A DNA stretch of 56,485 nt from an uncultured Rhodobiaceae bacterium (GTDB lineage: Bacteria; Pseudomonadota; Alphaproteobacteria; Parvibaculales; Parvibaculaceae): contig CAJXOU010000011.1 of the NCBI GenBank assembly GCA_913057645.1, forward strand, positions 1 to 56,485, in the 5' to 3' direction. The notes under the pieces are model-generated. The model searched no databases, was not told the DNA's origin, and saw only the letters and a program-made list of their open reading frames with translations. Positions 8,462-17,101 of the stretch are shown one piece after another. Both the position numbers and the translations under genes were made by a program. Numbering within the stretch: position 1 is the stretch's first letter; the number at the start of each line of letters is the position of its first letter.

Positions 8462-8550
8462 CGTCATGACCCGCTTCATGCGGGTCATCCACGTCGCGCT
8501 GCGGAAACAGAAGGAAGACGTGGATGGCCCGGACAAGCCGGGCCATGACG
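8462..8550. repeat. Alphaproteobacterial palindromic repeat (type translating as MARLVRAIHV)
   Basis: Two 34-bp arms, 8462-8495 and 8517-8550, are imperfect reverse complements of each other. Each arm contains its own small palindrome (GACCCGC..GCGGGTC and GGCCCGG..CCGGGCC). Read on the minus strand it starts with a MARLVRAIHV-like peptide, the usual miscalled product of this well-known intergenic element. It lies in the 278-bp gap 8304-8581 between the regulator and the first carboxylase gene. The rest of the gap shows only a C-rich stretch near 8383-8410 that may be a decayed repeat. Confidence 0.85.
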
Positions 8551-8581
8551 AACTTCGGGAGCAAGCCAAGACAGCAAACCG

Positions 8582-11341
8582 TTACTCGATAAGACCGAAA
8601 TGGCGGGCGACGGAGACGGCCTGCATGCGGTTGCTGATCTGCAGTTTCTCGAAGATGTTCCTGAGGTGCCACTTCACCGTGTTGGTCGACAAGGAGAGCC
8701 GGTCGGCGAGCGCCTTGTTGGAAAAACCGTTGGAGACGAGACGCAGAATCTCGCGTTCACGGTCCGTCAGATCCTCGAGCAGCGGCGCGCCCGCATCCTC
8801 GTCGGCATAGTCCTCATCGTGCTGCGCCAGCGGCGGCGCGAACTCGCCTGCTTCCGACAGGAGTTTGTCGAGATAGGCGGAAACGCGGTCCTTCTGCGGC
8901 AGGTCGGGGAACTTCGGCAGGGCCTGACGCGCCTCGTGCAGCAGACGGACGGCCTGCGGGCCTTCGTCGAGAACGAGGCGGATGAACTGGTCCGGCGCGC
9001 CGACCTGGAGCGCCTCGATCAGCGCACGGCGGGCGGAATTCACCTGGCCCTCGACATTGAGCGAGATGGCAAGGAGCAGGTTGAGCTTCATGAAGCGGCG
9101 GAGACGGCGCTGCGCGCGCGCCTTGCGGGCGGCGGGCTGGATCAGCGCGCGGGCATCGGCGTGACGGCCGGCGAGAATCAACAGGCGCGCCTCGGTGACG
9201 GTATGCGCTTCGGTTTCGCCCGCATGAAAAACGAGATCGTCTTCATTGTCGGGCTCGGCATGGGCGAGGCTCGCGAAGCGGGTGCGGGCCTTTTCGAGAT
9301 CGCCGGCAAGCGTCGCCTGGCGGACGAGTTCGGCCTTCGCATAGGTGACGAGGCGGCGCAGATTGTAGCGGTGGCCGAGATACATCATGCGGTCGAGGAC
9401 TTCCTCGGCCTCACGCTCCTCGCCGCGCAGATTGGCGATGCGCGCCATGGTCAGGAAGGCAAGCGCGAGCGGTTCGACGATCGCCTGCTGTTCGAGGAGC
9501 AGAAGATGATCGTGGAGCAGCGTTTCGGCCTCCACGATGCAGTTCTTCTCGTAGAGCGTTTCGGCGAGGCAGGCGGCGATCACCGAACCGGCGGTGACGC
9601 TCGCGGTCGCGCATTCCTCGTTGTGGACATAGGCCTGTTTCAGGCTCTTCAACGCTTCCTCGTTGTAGCCCTGCGCCGCGAGGACGTTGGCGTGAATCCA
9701 CTCGCAATAGGACAGGCCGAAGGGATTGTGCGCGCGGTCATGAAGCGCGCGGGCCTGCAGCGTGACGTCGCGCGCCTCCTCGAAGCGGCTGTTCAGATAG
9801 AGCCAGTATCCGCGCGCGTTGAGCGCGACGGCATATTCGAAGCCCTTGCCCGGCGTGAGATGGTCGAGGGCGAGCTGCGCGTTGCGGCCGATCTCGACGA
9901 CCTGATCCTGTGCGGCCGTGGTGAAGATGCGGGTGTAGTAGTGGACGCCCCAGGCTTCCTGCGACGCCCCTTCCCTTTCGAGCGCGGCCTGGCGGAGCGC
10001 GAGGATGCGGTTTGCCTTGGCGAACTCGCGGCGGAAGCCGTAGGCGACGATGGCGGCGTTGAGGATGTCTTCGTATTCCTGGATGATCTCCGGCGGGAGG
10101 CGATCCGCGTAGCGCACGATGAGATCGAGGCGCTCTTCGCCGACGAGCCGCTCGATACCGGCATTCAGCAGCGCCGCCGCTTCCTTCTCGTGGCCGGCAT
10201 CGAGATAATGCGTGATCGCTTCCTCGCGAAAGTCATGCTCCGCGTACCACTCGGCAATCCGCTTGTGACGGGCAAGGACTTCCGTTTCCGACATTTCGCG
10301 GCGGAGCCGCGTCAGCAGGACCTGCCGGAAAACGGTGTGAAAACGGAACCAGCGCCGCTCCATGTCGACCGGCGTGAGGAAGAGGCCGAGATGTTCGATC
10401 TCGTCGAGGCAATGGGCGCCGTCGGGCCGGCCTGAGACATGCTCCAGCAGTTCGGGACAGATGCGCTCGGGCATGCAGGCTTCGAGCAATACGCGCTGGA
10501 AATCGGCGGACAGATTCTCGAAGACGTCGGTGGCGAGGAAGTCGATCAGGTCCGGCGTGACGCCCGAGGCGGGAAGCGCGCGCGCCCGGCCGGTGCGGCC
10601 GCGCATCGAGAGGCGGATGCATTGAAGGGCGGCGGGCCAGCCATCGGTCGCGGTCTGATAGCGGTCCACTTCGGAATCGGAGATGTCGCGAAACTCGCGG
10701 AAGAATTCCGAGGTCTCGTTGGCGCGAAAGCGCAAGCCCTCGACGTTGACGACGACGGCCTGTTCGCGCAACTGAAGCCGCGGAAGATTGATCGCCGGGA
10801 TCACGCGCGTGCCGATGCAGAGCTGGGCGCCGGAGGGCAGCACACGGACCAGCTGCGCGATCACGGCTTCCATGCCGGGATGCGCCGCCTGTTCGAAATT
10901 GTCGATGACGATGACGATGTCCTGCTGCACGGCGCGAACGCAGCGCAGGAAATCCTGGATCGACGCGGACGAGGTTTCGGACAGGGTGACGACCGGCTCG
11001 CCGTCGGGGATCGCTCCCGTGATCGCCTCGCAGAGAAGGCGGAGGAAAGGGGACGGGTCGGAATAATGCGCTTCGAGATGAAGCCAGGCGATGCTGGCGC
11101 CCTGCCCCTCCCGCCAGGCGCAGTATTGCCGCAACAGCGTCGTCTTGCCGAAGCCGGCGGGCGCCTGCGCGACGATGAGGCGGACGCCGGTGTGATTTTT
11201 CAGACGATCGATCTGGTGCTTGCGCAGCACGATGTTGTTGGACGCGGGCGACCGGGACAGCGCCTTCGCGAAAGAGGGCGCAGCCACCTTCCTCCCGCGC
11301 GGCTTGTCCCGCGATACCTCAGGTTCCGCTGCTCCTCCCAT
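8582..11341 (-). CDS. MalT-like large ATP-binding LuxR (LAL) transcriptional regulator
   Basis: A 919-residue regulator. A STAND-type NTPase domain has Walker A (APAGFGKTT) at residues 60-68 and Walker B (IVIVIDNF) near 147. A long alpha-helical TPR-like sensor region runs from about 380 to 830, and a LuxR helix-turn-helix occupies the last 65 residues (LTDREREIL..NTVKWHLRNIFEKL). Such proteins activate transcription when ATP and an inducer are bound. I chose the ATG at 11341, which has GGAGGAGGG 4 nt upstream, over an upstream start at 11374. It lies between the MDR gene and the carboxylase genes in the same direction, so it is the likely activator of the carboxylase operon (inference). Confidence 0.93.
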   Translation of the reverse strand: MGGAAEPEVSRDKPRGRKVAAPSFAKALSRSPASNNIVLRKHQIDRLKNHTGVRLIVAQAPAGFGKTTLLRQYCAWREGQGASIAWLHLEAHYSDPSPFLRLLCEAITGAIPDGEPVVTLSETSSASIQDFLRCVRAVQQDIVIVIDNFEQAAHPGMEAVIAQLVRVLPSGAQLCIGTRVIPAINLPRLQLREQAVVVNVEGLRFRANETSEFFREFRDISDSEVDRYQTATDGWPAALQCIRLSMRGRTGRARALPASGVTPDLIDFLATDVFENLSADFQRVLLEACMPERICPELLEHVSGRPDGAHCLDEIEHLGLFLTPVDMERRWFRFHTVFRQVLLTRLRREMSETEVLARHKRIAEWYAEHDFREEAITHYLDAGHEKEAAALLNAGIERLVGEERLDLIVRYADRLPPEIIQEYEDILNAAIVAYGFRREFAKANRILALRQAALEREGASQEAWGVHYYTRIFTTAAQDQVVEIGRNAQLALDHLTPGKGFEYAVALNARGYWLYLNSRFEEARDVTLQARALHDRAHNPFGLSYCEWIHANVLAAQGYNEEALKSLKQAYVHNEECATASVTAGSVIAACLAETLYEKNCIVEAETLLHDHLLLLEQQAIVEPLALAFLTMARIANLRGEEREAEEVLDRMMYLGHRYNLRRLVTYAKAELVRQATLAGDLEKARTRFASLAHAEPDNEDDLVFHAGETEAHTVTEARLLILAGRHADARALIQPAARKARAQRRLRRFMKLNLLLAISLNVEGQVNSARRALIEALQVGAPDQFIRLVLDEGPQAVRLLHEARQALPKFPDLPQKDRVSAYLDKLLSEAGEFAPPLAQHDEDYADEDAGAPLLEDLTDREREILRLVSNGFSNKALADRLSLSTNTVKWHLRNIFEKLQISNRMQAVSVARHFGLIE

Positions 11342-11410
11342 CGATCCCTCCTCCAAGGGTGGTGGGCGCCACACAGGCGCCCGCGCGATCGGGATGCGCT
11401 TTTTCGCGCG

Positions 11411-12493
11411 TTATTTTCCGATACGCACCATCAGTTTGCCGTTATTGCCGCCGGTGTAGAGCAGGCGGAGTGCATCGACCGCGTTTTCAAGTCCGTCTTC
11501 GATATGCAGGCGGTATTTGAGATCGCCCGCGCGCATCCACTCGACGAGCTTGGCGTGGTATTCCGGGAAGTGCGCCGCGTAGTCGAGAATGACGAAGCCC
11601 TGAATGGTGAGGCGCTTCATGATGACATTGCGGAACATGTAGGGGCCGGGCACGGGGCCCGACGAATTGTAGGTCGAGATGAGGCCGCAGATGACGACGC
11701 GGCCGCCTTCGTTCATCAGGGTGAGGCCGGCGTCGAGCTGCTCGCCGCCGACATTCTCGAACTGCACGTCGATGCCGTTCGGCGCTTCGCGCTTCAGGGC
11801 TTCCAGCAGGTCTTCCTTGCGGTAGTTGATGGCGGCATCGAAGCCGAGCTCGTCGGTCAGCCATCTGCACTTGTCGTCCGATCCGGCGACGCCGACGACG
11901 CGGCAGCCCTGCAGCTTCGCGATCTGGCCGACCAGCGCACCGACGGCACCGGCGGCGGCCGTGACGACGACCGTGTCGCCGGGCTTCGGCTTGCCGATCT
12001 CGAGAACGCCGACATAGGCCGTCGGGCCGGCGACCGCGAGGATGCCGAAAGCATCCGCGAGCGGCACGCCTTCGGGCCTCGGAAACGGCGCATAGCCTTC
12101 GCCGTCGGTCACGATCCAGTCCGACCAGGTGCCGAGGCCGGTGACGAGGGAGCCTTGCGGGAAGGCGGGGTTCCGCGATTCCGCGACCTCGCCGAGGATG
12201 AAACCCAGCATGCGCGAGCCGGTCGGCAGCGGGTCCATGTAGGTGTCCCAGTCGCTCATCCAGACGCGGTTGGTGGCGTCGAGCGACATGTAGAGGGTGC
12301 GAATGAGGATTTCGCCCTCCTGGAGGGCCGGGATGGGCTCCTCCCTGAGGATGAGCGTGTCGTCCTCGATGACATCCTTCGGGCGCTTGTTGAAATACCA
12401 GTGACGGGCTTTCGCTTCCACCCGAGCCTCCCCCCTTGCGGCCGGTTCCGTGGAATTTTCTCCACGAATCCAGTTACTTATCGTTTTCAGCAC
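11411..12493 (-). CDS. NADP-dependent MDR-family oxidoreductase (CurA/PTGR-like)
   Basis: 360 residues of the zinc-independent medium-chain dehydrogenase/reductase family. The nucleotide-binding loop AAAGAVGALVGQIAK lies near 170-185, and there are no zinc-binding Cys clusters. It resembles prostaglandin/leukotriene and alkenal double-bond reductases and E. coli CurA. The start is GTG with GGGGAGGAAAGC just upstream. It is the first gene of the minus-strand run leading through the LAL regulator to the ketone carboxylase, so it may act on an unsaturated ketone or beta-oxo intermediate. The substrate cannot be read from the sequence. Confidence 0.9.
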   Translation of the reverse strand: MLKTISNWIRGENSTEPAARGEARVEAKARHWYFNKRPKDVIEDDTLILREEPIPALQEGEILIRTLYMSLDATNRVWMSDWDTYMDPLPTGSRMLGFILGEVAESRNPAFPQGSLVTGLGTWSDWIVTDGEGYAPFPRPEGVPLADAFGILAVAGPTAYVGVLEIGKPKPGDTVVVTAAAGAVGALVGQIAKLQGCRVVGVAGSDDKCRWLTDELGFDAAINYRKEDLLEALKREAPNGIDVQFENVGGEQLDAGLTLMNEGGRVVICGLISTYNSSGPVPGPYMFRNVIMKRLTIQGFVILDYAAHFPEYHAKLVEWMRAGDLKYRLHIEDGLENAVDALRLLYTGGNNGKLMVRIGK

Positions 12494-12552
12494 GCTTTCC
12501 TCCCCAGGTAGCGTTTTCAGGCGGGCATGCTGAAGCAGATATTCCCACCCAT

Positions 12553-12572
12553 ACCCACCCTAAAGGGTGGGT
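12553..12572. repeat. Perfect hairpin between TonB-like and MDR genes
   Basis: An 8-bp perfect stem (ACCCACCC / GGGTGGGT) has a 4-nt loop, with a further GGGTGGG copy close by (12543-12550 region). No T-tract follows on the minus strand. It is the main feature of the gap 12494-12620 and is more likely a dispersed palindromic element than a strong terminator. Confidence 0.55.
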
Positions 12573-12620
12573 CGGTGAGAATGACATACTTCGAGGCCGG
12601 AAGGGTGAACGAAGGCGGGG

Positions 12621-13460
12621 TCAGTTCAGCCGCGGGGAAATTCTCAAGGTGAGCTGAAGGGGCGCGCGGGCAACGGAAATGCCCGCCGGGAAGGGAGCAA
12701 AAGGTACGCTGCGCTGGATCGCCGCAAGGGCCGCCCGGTCCAGGACCGGGTCACCCGTCGATTGCAGAACGCGCAACTGCTCCAGCCTGCCCGTCCGGTG
12801 AACGAGAAGGACAACGACGAGTATGCCTTCACGGCCGCGTGCTTCCTCCGGATAGACGACATTCGAGACAATCCGGCGGCCCATGGCGTTCAGGTAAGCG
12901 TCGCCGCCGCTCGCCTTGGCGAGTTGCTGTTCGGCGCTCGAGGCGCCCTGATTGCCCGCATTGAGGTCGTAGCCCTCCTCAACGGTTCGGGCCCAGCCCG
13001 GCAGGTCTTCCTTCTCAGCCTTCTGCTCCTTCTCGGCGGGCTTTTCCTCCGGCTGCTTCTCGACTTCCACGGGCTCTTCCTCCGTCGGCTCCTCGCCATC
13101 GCCAGGGGCGGACGGATCGTCGGTCGCGCCGGAACGGGTGAAGGTTCGCTCCTGAGCCGCTTCTTCCTGTGGCTGCGGCTCGGGTTCGGGCTGGGGCGGC
13201 TGTTGGGGCTCCGGCTTCGGCTCCTGCACGAGTTCGACGGAAATGGAGGGCGGCTCCTGGCGGGAGGGCGCGTCCGGGGCGAGGAGGAGGAAGGAAGCGA
13301 TCACCAGAATGTTAAAAAGGAGCGCCAGCGCGAGCGCGATGGCGAGTTCGCTTTTCCATGTCTTCGGGCGGGCGGGCGGCGGCGGCGCGACATGAAGCTT
13401 GGCACACGGGGCACCGTCGCGGGGTGCCCCCTGGCCATTACTCACCGTCGCAGAAACCAT
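12621..13460 (-). CDS. tonB: TonB-family energy-transducing protein
   Basis: 279 residues with the TonB layout. A short cytoplasmic N-terminus is followed by one membrane segment at about 38-61, then a Pro/Glu/Gln/Lys-rich periplasmic spacer at about 66-155, then a C-terminal TonB domain (YPEEARGREG..VHRTG..STGDPVLDRAALAAI..PFAPFP) at about 200-279. TonB passes proton-motive force from ExbB/ExbD to outer-membrane receptors. No exbB, exbD or receptor gene is in the window, so it may serve a distant system. It follows the agmatine operon in the same direction after 98 bp. I see no terminator between them, and a link to that operon is unproven. Confidence 0.88.
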   Translation of the reverse strand: MVSATVSNGQGAPRDGAPCAKLHVAPPPPARPKTWKSELAIALALALLFNILVIASFLLLAPDAPSRQEPPSISVELVQEPKPEPQQPPQPEPEPQPQEEAAQERTFTRSGATDDPSAPGDGEEPTEEEPVEVEKQPEEKPAEKEQKAEKEDLPGWARTVEEGYDLNAGNQGASSAEQQLAKASGGDAYLNAMGRRIVSNVVYPEEARGREGILVVVLLVHRTGRLEQLRVLQSTGDPVLDRAALAAIQRSVPFAPFPAGISVARAPLQLTLRISPRLN

Positions 13461-13558
13461 TTCAGCCGAAATTCCTCACATCCGCGCCACAGCGGACGCA
13501 GGGCGAAGCTTATCAGGAGCCATGCCTCGATGGCAGGGGCGGCCGCGGAAACAGCGGC

Positions 13559-14470
13559 TCAGGGGTCAATTCGCGTGCCCGACCGGCCCGACAGAATATC
13601 CGCCGCCTGCCCGAGCGCGCCGATGAAGGCGGGATTGCCGGTCGCCAGCGCGAAGTCGCGCGCCGCCTGGATCTTGGGGCCCATCGACCCCGCGGCAAAG
13701 GCGGCGGGATCGAGGGTCCGGGCGGAGAGGACATCGATGCGGGCCTGCGCGGGCGTGCCCCAGGCCTCGTAGACGCCGTCCACATCCGTCAGGATCAGCA
13801 AGCGGCCGGCGTCGAGATCCTGCGCCAGAAGACAGGCCGCGAGATCCTTGTCGATGACGGCTTCGACACCTTCCGGTGCGCCTCCCGGACCGGCGCGGAC
13901 GGGAATGCCGCCGCCGCCCGCGCAAACGACAAGACACCCGCTTTCGACGAGGCGGCGGATGGCGGCGAGCTGCACGATCCGGCGCGGCGCGGGCGAGGCG
14001 ACGACGCGGCGCCAGGCCTTTCCGTCCGGGCCTTCCGCTGCGACGGCCCAGCCGCGTTCGGCGGCGAGCGCGCGCGCCGTGCTTTCGTCATAGACAGGCC
14101 CGATCGGTTTCGACGGCTTTGCGAATGCGGGATCCGCGGGATCGACCAGCGTCTGCGTGAGGACGGTGACGATCTCGCGATCCGGCAGCGCGCGGCGCAT
14201 CGCTTCCTCGATCACATATCCGATCATGCCCTGGGATTCAGCGCCCAGCACATCGAGCGGATAAGGCGGCGCGCCCTTGTAGGCTTCGGCTTCGAGCGCG
14301 AGGAGGCCGACCTGGGGGCCGTTGCCGTGCACGAGCACGACCTCGTGTTCGCGCGAGAGAGCGGCGAGCATGTCCGCGGCCTCGCCCATGTTGCGGCGCT
14401 GCTCGCCGATGCCGAGCGTATCGCCGCGTTTCAGAAGGGCGTTTCCACCGATGGCGACGACGAGACGCAT
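13559..14470 (-). CDS. arcC: Carbamate kinase (agmatine deiminase pathway)
   Basis: 303 residues of the amino-acid-kinase fold. The N-terminus has VAIGGNALL, then HGNGPQVG near residue 50, a CAGGGGIPV segment near 180 and KDLAACLLA near 205; these are typical carbamate kinase motifs. It makes ATP and carbamate from carbamoyl phosphate and ADP. It starts 3 nt after the stop of the agmatine deiminase gene and is the last gene of the four-gene agmatine operon, where it would recover one ATP per agmatine. The same position is seen for AguC in Gram-positive agmatine operons. Confidence 0.95.
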   Translation of the reverse strand: MRLVVAIGGNALLKRGDTLGIGEQRRNMGEAADMLAALSREHEVVLVHGNGPQVGLLALEAEAYKGAPPYPLDVLGAESQGMIGYVIEEAMRRALPDREIVTVLTQTLVDPADPAFAKPSKPIGPVYDESTARALAAERGWAVAAEGPDGKAWRRVVASPAPRRIVQLAAIRRLVESGCLVVCAGGGGIPVRAGPGGAPEGVEAVIDKDLAACLLAQDLDAGRLLILTDVDGVYEAWGTPAQARIDVLSARTLDPAAFAAGSMGPKIQAARDFALATGNPAFIGALGQAADILSGRSGTRIDP

Positions 14471-14473
14471 GGC

Positions 14474-15577
14474 TCAGGCACCCCGCGCCGCGGGCTGCTG
14501 CTGGGTGATGCAGTGGATGTTGCCGCCGCCGAGAAGGATTTCGCGGGCGGGAACGGGGACAACCGTGCGGCGGGGAAAGAGCCCGGCGATCCTTTCGATG
14601 GCCTCACCATCTCGCGGATCGCCGAAGACGGGCACGGCGACCACGCCGTTGGCGATGTAGAAATTGACGTAGGAGGCGGCGAGGCGTGCACCGGCGAGGC
14701 GCGGCTGCGTGCCCTCGACCGCATCGACGCCGCGACTCTCTTCCTCCGTGAGATAGAGCGGTCCCGGCTGGTGCAGCTTGTGAATTTCGAAGTGCCGTCC
14801 GCGCGCGTCCGTCGCGGCGGAAAGGCGCTCGAAGGCATCGCGGGAAATGTCGTATTGCGGGTCGGACTTGTCGTCGGTCCAGGTGAGCGCGACGACGCCG
14901 GGGCGCACGAAGCAGCAAAGGTTGTCGATGTGACCGCTGGTTTCGTCGTCGACGACGCCGAGGCCCAGCCAGACGGTTTTCTCGATGGAGAGATAATCAC
15001 CGAGAACCTGCTCGATCCCGGCGCGGGAGAGGCCGGGGTTCCGGTTCGGGTTGAGAAGGCATTCCTCGGTCGTCAGCAGCGTGCCTTCGCCATCGACATG
15101 GATGGAGCCGCCCTCGAGCACGATGGGCGCGCGGTAACGCTCCACGCGCTCGATCTCCGCCACCTTGGAGGCGACGAGATCGTCCTGGTCCCACGGGAAA
15201 TAGAGGCCGCCATCGAGACCGCCCCAGGCGTTGAAGATCCAGTCGACGGCGCGGACATCGCCCCGCCCGTTCACGACGAAGGTGGGGCCGCAGTCGCGCA
15301 TCCATGAATCATTGTTCGACAGTTCGACAACGCGGATGGAGGGCGGGAGCATCGCACGCGCATTGGCGAACTGGCGCGGCGATGCGCCGACGGTAACCGG
15401 TTCGCCGCGCGCAATTGCTTCCGCGACGGCGACGAAGGCCTGCTGGGCGGGCTTGGCGCCGAGACGCCAGTTGTCCGGCCGCTCGGGCCAGAGCATCCAT
15501 GTTCCGGCATGAGGCTCGAATTCGCCCGGCATGCGGAAGCCATCCGTCCGCGGTGTCGTGGCAAGCGTCCGCACCAT
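14474..15577 (-). CDS. aguA: Agmatine deiminase
   Basis: 367 residues of the guanidino-modifying (PPAD) family. It carries the family motifs [23 protein letters not shown] near the N-terminus (read in parts), [13 protein letters not shown] near 90, [14 protein letters not shown] near 155 and GHIDNLCCF near 220. The catalytic Cys356 lies in [13 protein letters not shown]. The enzyme converts agmatine to N-carbamoylputrescine and ammonia in the cytoplasm. GAGGG precedes the ATG by 6 nt. It sits between the transporter and carbamate kinase genes, as in the agmatine operons of lactic acid bacteria. Confidence 0.96.
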   Translation of the reverse strand: MVRTLATTPRTDGFRMPGEFEPHAGTWMLWPERPDNWRLGAKPAQQAFVAVAEAIARGEPVTVGASPRQFANARAMLPPSIRVVELSNNDSWMRDCGPTFVVNGRGDVRAVDWIFNAWGGLDGGLYFPWDQDDLVASKVAEIERVERYRAPIVLEGGSIHVDGEGTLLTTEECLLNPNRNPGLSRAGIEQVLGDYLSIEKTVWLGLGVVDDETSGHIDNLCCFVRPGVVALTWTDDKSDPQYDISRDAFERLSAATDARGRHFEIHKLHQPGPLYLTEEESRGVDAVEGTQPRLAGARLAASYVNFYIANGVVAVPVFGDPRDGEAIERIAGLFPRRTVVPVPAREILLGGGNIHCITQQQPAARGA

Positions 15578-15589
15578 TGAAGACCCTCA

Positions 15590-15622
15590 AGAAGAAAGAG
15601 GCGGCGACGCCAACGCGCCGCC
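15590..15622 (-). terminator. Possible terminator between transporter and agmatine deiminase genes
   Basis: On the minus strand a 7-bp stem (GGCGGCG/CGCCGCC type, 15616-15622 with 15600-15606) is followed by a T-rich tract with C interruptions (15590-15599). It lies just beyond the transporter stop and before the agmatine deiminase start. It could lower expression of the downstream genes rather than stop transcription. Confidence 0.45.
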
Positions 15623-15636
15623 GCCGACCGTCATTT

Positions 15637-17037
15637 TCAACCGGCACGCTTCCGTTCGGCCCAACGGACAAGGCCTTCCCCGACGATGAGCGTGACCACG
15701 ACGCCGGCAACAACCGAGGCGGCATAGATCATGTCGAACTCGCCCGGTGTATAGATGAAGAAGACCACCGCCTGCAGGATGAAGAGCATGCAGATAACGG
15801 CAAGGACAACCGCCCCGCCCTTCCCGCCGGGCACGCGGTAGGGACGCGGCGTCGAGGGATCGCTGTTTCTGAGCTTCAGGAAGGCCGCGAACATCGCAAG
15901 GTAGGGCAGCAGAAAGACGATGGAAGAGAAGGCGAAGAGCGTCCAGAAAAGATCTTCCGCATCCGCCGCGAGGAAGCCGTAGATGACGATGACGACGGTC
16001 GTCACGACACCTGTGACGATGGCGGCGCTGGCGGGCGTCTTGTGGACGGCGTGAAGGCGCGAGAACATCGGCGGCAGATTGCCGTCGAGTGCCGCTTCCG
16101 CCGCCGACCGGTTCGCGCCCATCGTCCATGTGACCATGTTGGCGAGGAAGGAATAAAGCGCCATCAGGCCCAGCGCGATAACGAGCGCGCCGCCCGTGCC
16201 GCCCTCACCGAGCAGAACGCGGAGTGTATCGACGATGCCGCTGACGAGGTCGATCTCGTCGAGGGGGAGCGCGATCAGGATGCCGATGGTGGCGAAGAGA
16301 TAGAAGGCGGCGATTAGAATGCCGGATACGGCAATCGTGACAGGCACGTCACGCGCCGGATTCTTCATTTCCGCGCTTGCACCGGACATGAGCTCGAAGC
16401 CCATGAAGTTGTAGACGATGACCGGCAGGAAGGCGAGCGAGGCACCCCAGCTCGGCGTCATGCTGGAAAGGGTGAGTTCGTTCGCGACACCGTGATTTGC
16501 CGCGTAGACGAACCCGCCGATGCCGATTACGAGCATGATCGCGACCTTGAAGATCGCGCCGAGATTCGGCACCCATTTACCGATGTCGAGACGGACGACA
16601 TTGATCCAGACGGTCAGCCATGTCAGTGCGACGGCAATCGCGATCTGCGTCCAGAGGCCGAGATCGGGCATGAAGAGCGCGGCGAAGATGCCGGCGAAAA
16701 GAATGAAGACCGAGGGCTGCCAGAGTGCAACGTTGATCCACCATAGCCAGGCGGTTCGGCCGCCCCAGCGCGCACCGAAGGCCCGGCGCACCCAGGCATA
16801 GATGCCGCCCTGGTCGGGATAGGCGCTGCCGAGTTCGGCCGTGATCAGCCCATAGGGAATGAAGAAGAACACCATGGTGAATATCCACCAGAAGACGGAT
16901 TGCGGGCCAATGGCCGCGGACGCCGCAAGCTGGTCGATGACGAGAATGGCGCAAACGGTGAACAGGGTGAGATCGAGGCCACGCAGGACCTTCTTGTAGC
17001 CGCGCTGTTGCGGCGCGCCGGCGGTGGTATCGGACAT
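15637..17037 (-). CDS. APC-superfamily transporter, probable agmatine/putrescine antiporter
   Basis: 466 residues with about 12 hydrophobic segments. It shows features of the amino acid-polyamine-organocation superfamily, such as the YPDQGGIYAWVRRAFG segment near residues 75-90. The ATG at 17037 has AAGGGGG upstream; a TTG six codons earlier is the alternative. It lies between the putrescine carbamoyltransferase and agmatine deiminase genes, the exact place of AguD in Gram-positive agmatine operons. There the antiporter brings in agmatine and exports putrescine. The antiporter role is inferred from context; the family and topology are seen. Confidence 0.9.
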   Translation of the reverse strand: MSDTTAGAPQQRGYKKVLRGLDLTLFTVCAILVIDQLAASAAIGPQSVFWWIFTMVFFFIPYGLITAELGSAYPDQGGIYAWVRRAFGARWGGRTAWLWWINVALWQPSVFILFAGIFAALFMPDLGLWTQIAIAVALTWLTVWINVVRLDIGKWVPNLGAIFKVAIMLVIGIGGFVYAANHGVANELTLSSMTPSWGASLAFLPVIVYNFMGFELMSGASAEMKNPARDVPVTIAVSGILIAAFYLFATIGILIALPLDEIDLVSGIVDTLRVLLGEGGTGGALVIALGLMALYSFLANMVTWTMGANRSAAEAALDGNLPPMFSRLHAVHKTPASAAIVTGVVTTVVIVIYGFLAADAEDLFWTLFAFSSIVFLLPYLAMFAAFLKLRNSDPSTPRPYRVPGGKGGAVVLAVICMLFILQAVVFFIYTPGEFDMIYAASVVAGVVVTLIVGEGLVRWAERKRAG

Positions 17038-17101
17038 CGTCTTTTCCCCCTTCAAGGGTTGTTCGCATGGAGCACGACCGAGTCCCCACCCACCACCACG
17101 G

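Noticed and set aside
8361-8672. Short minus-strand frame reading MARLVRAIHV
   Set aside because: It is the translation of a known palindromic repeat, not a gene; no ribosome site and it overlaps the regulator.
8600-12511. Plus-strand frames of 611 and 690 codons
   Set aside because: Antisense to the LAL regulator and MDR genes, which have clear domains on the minus strand.
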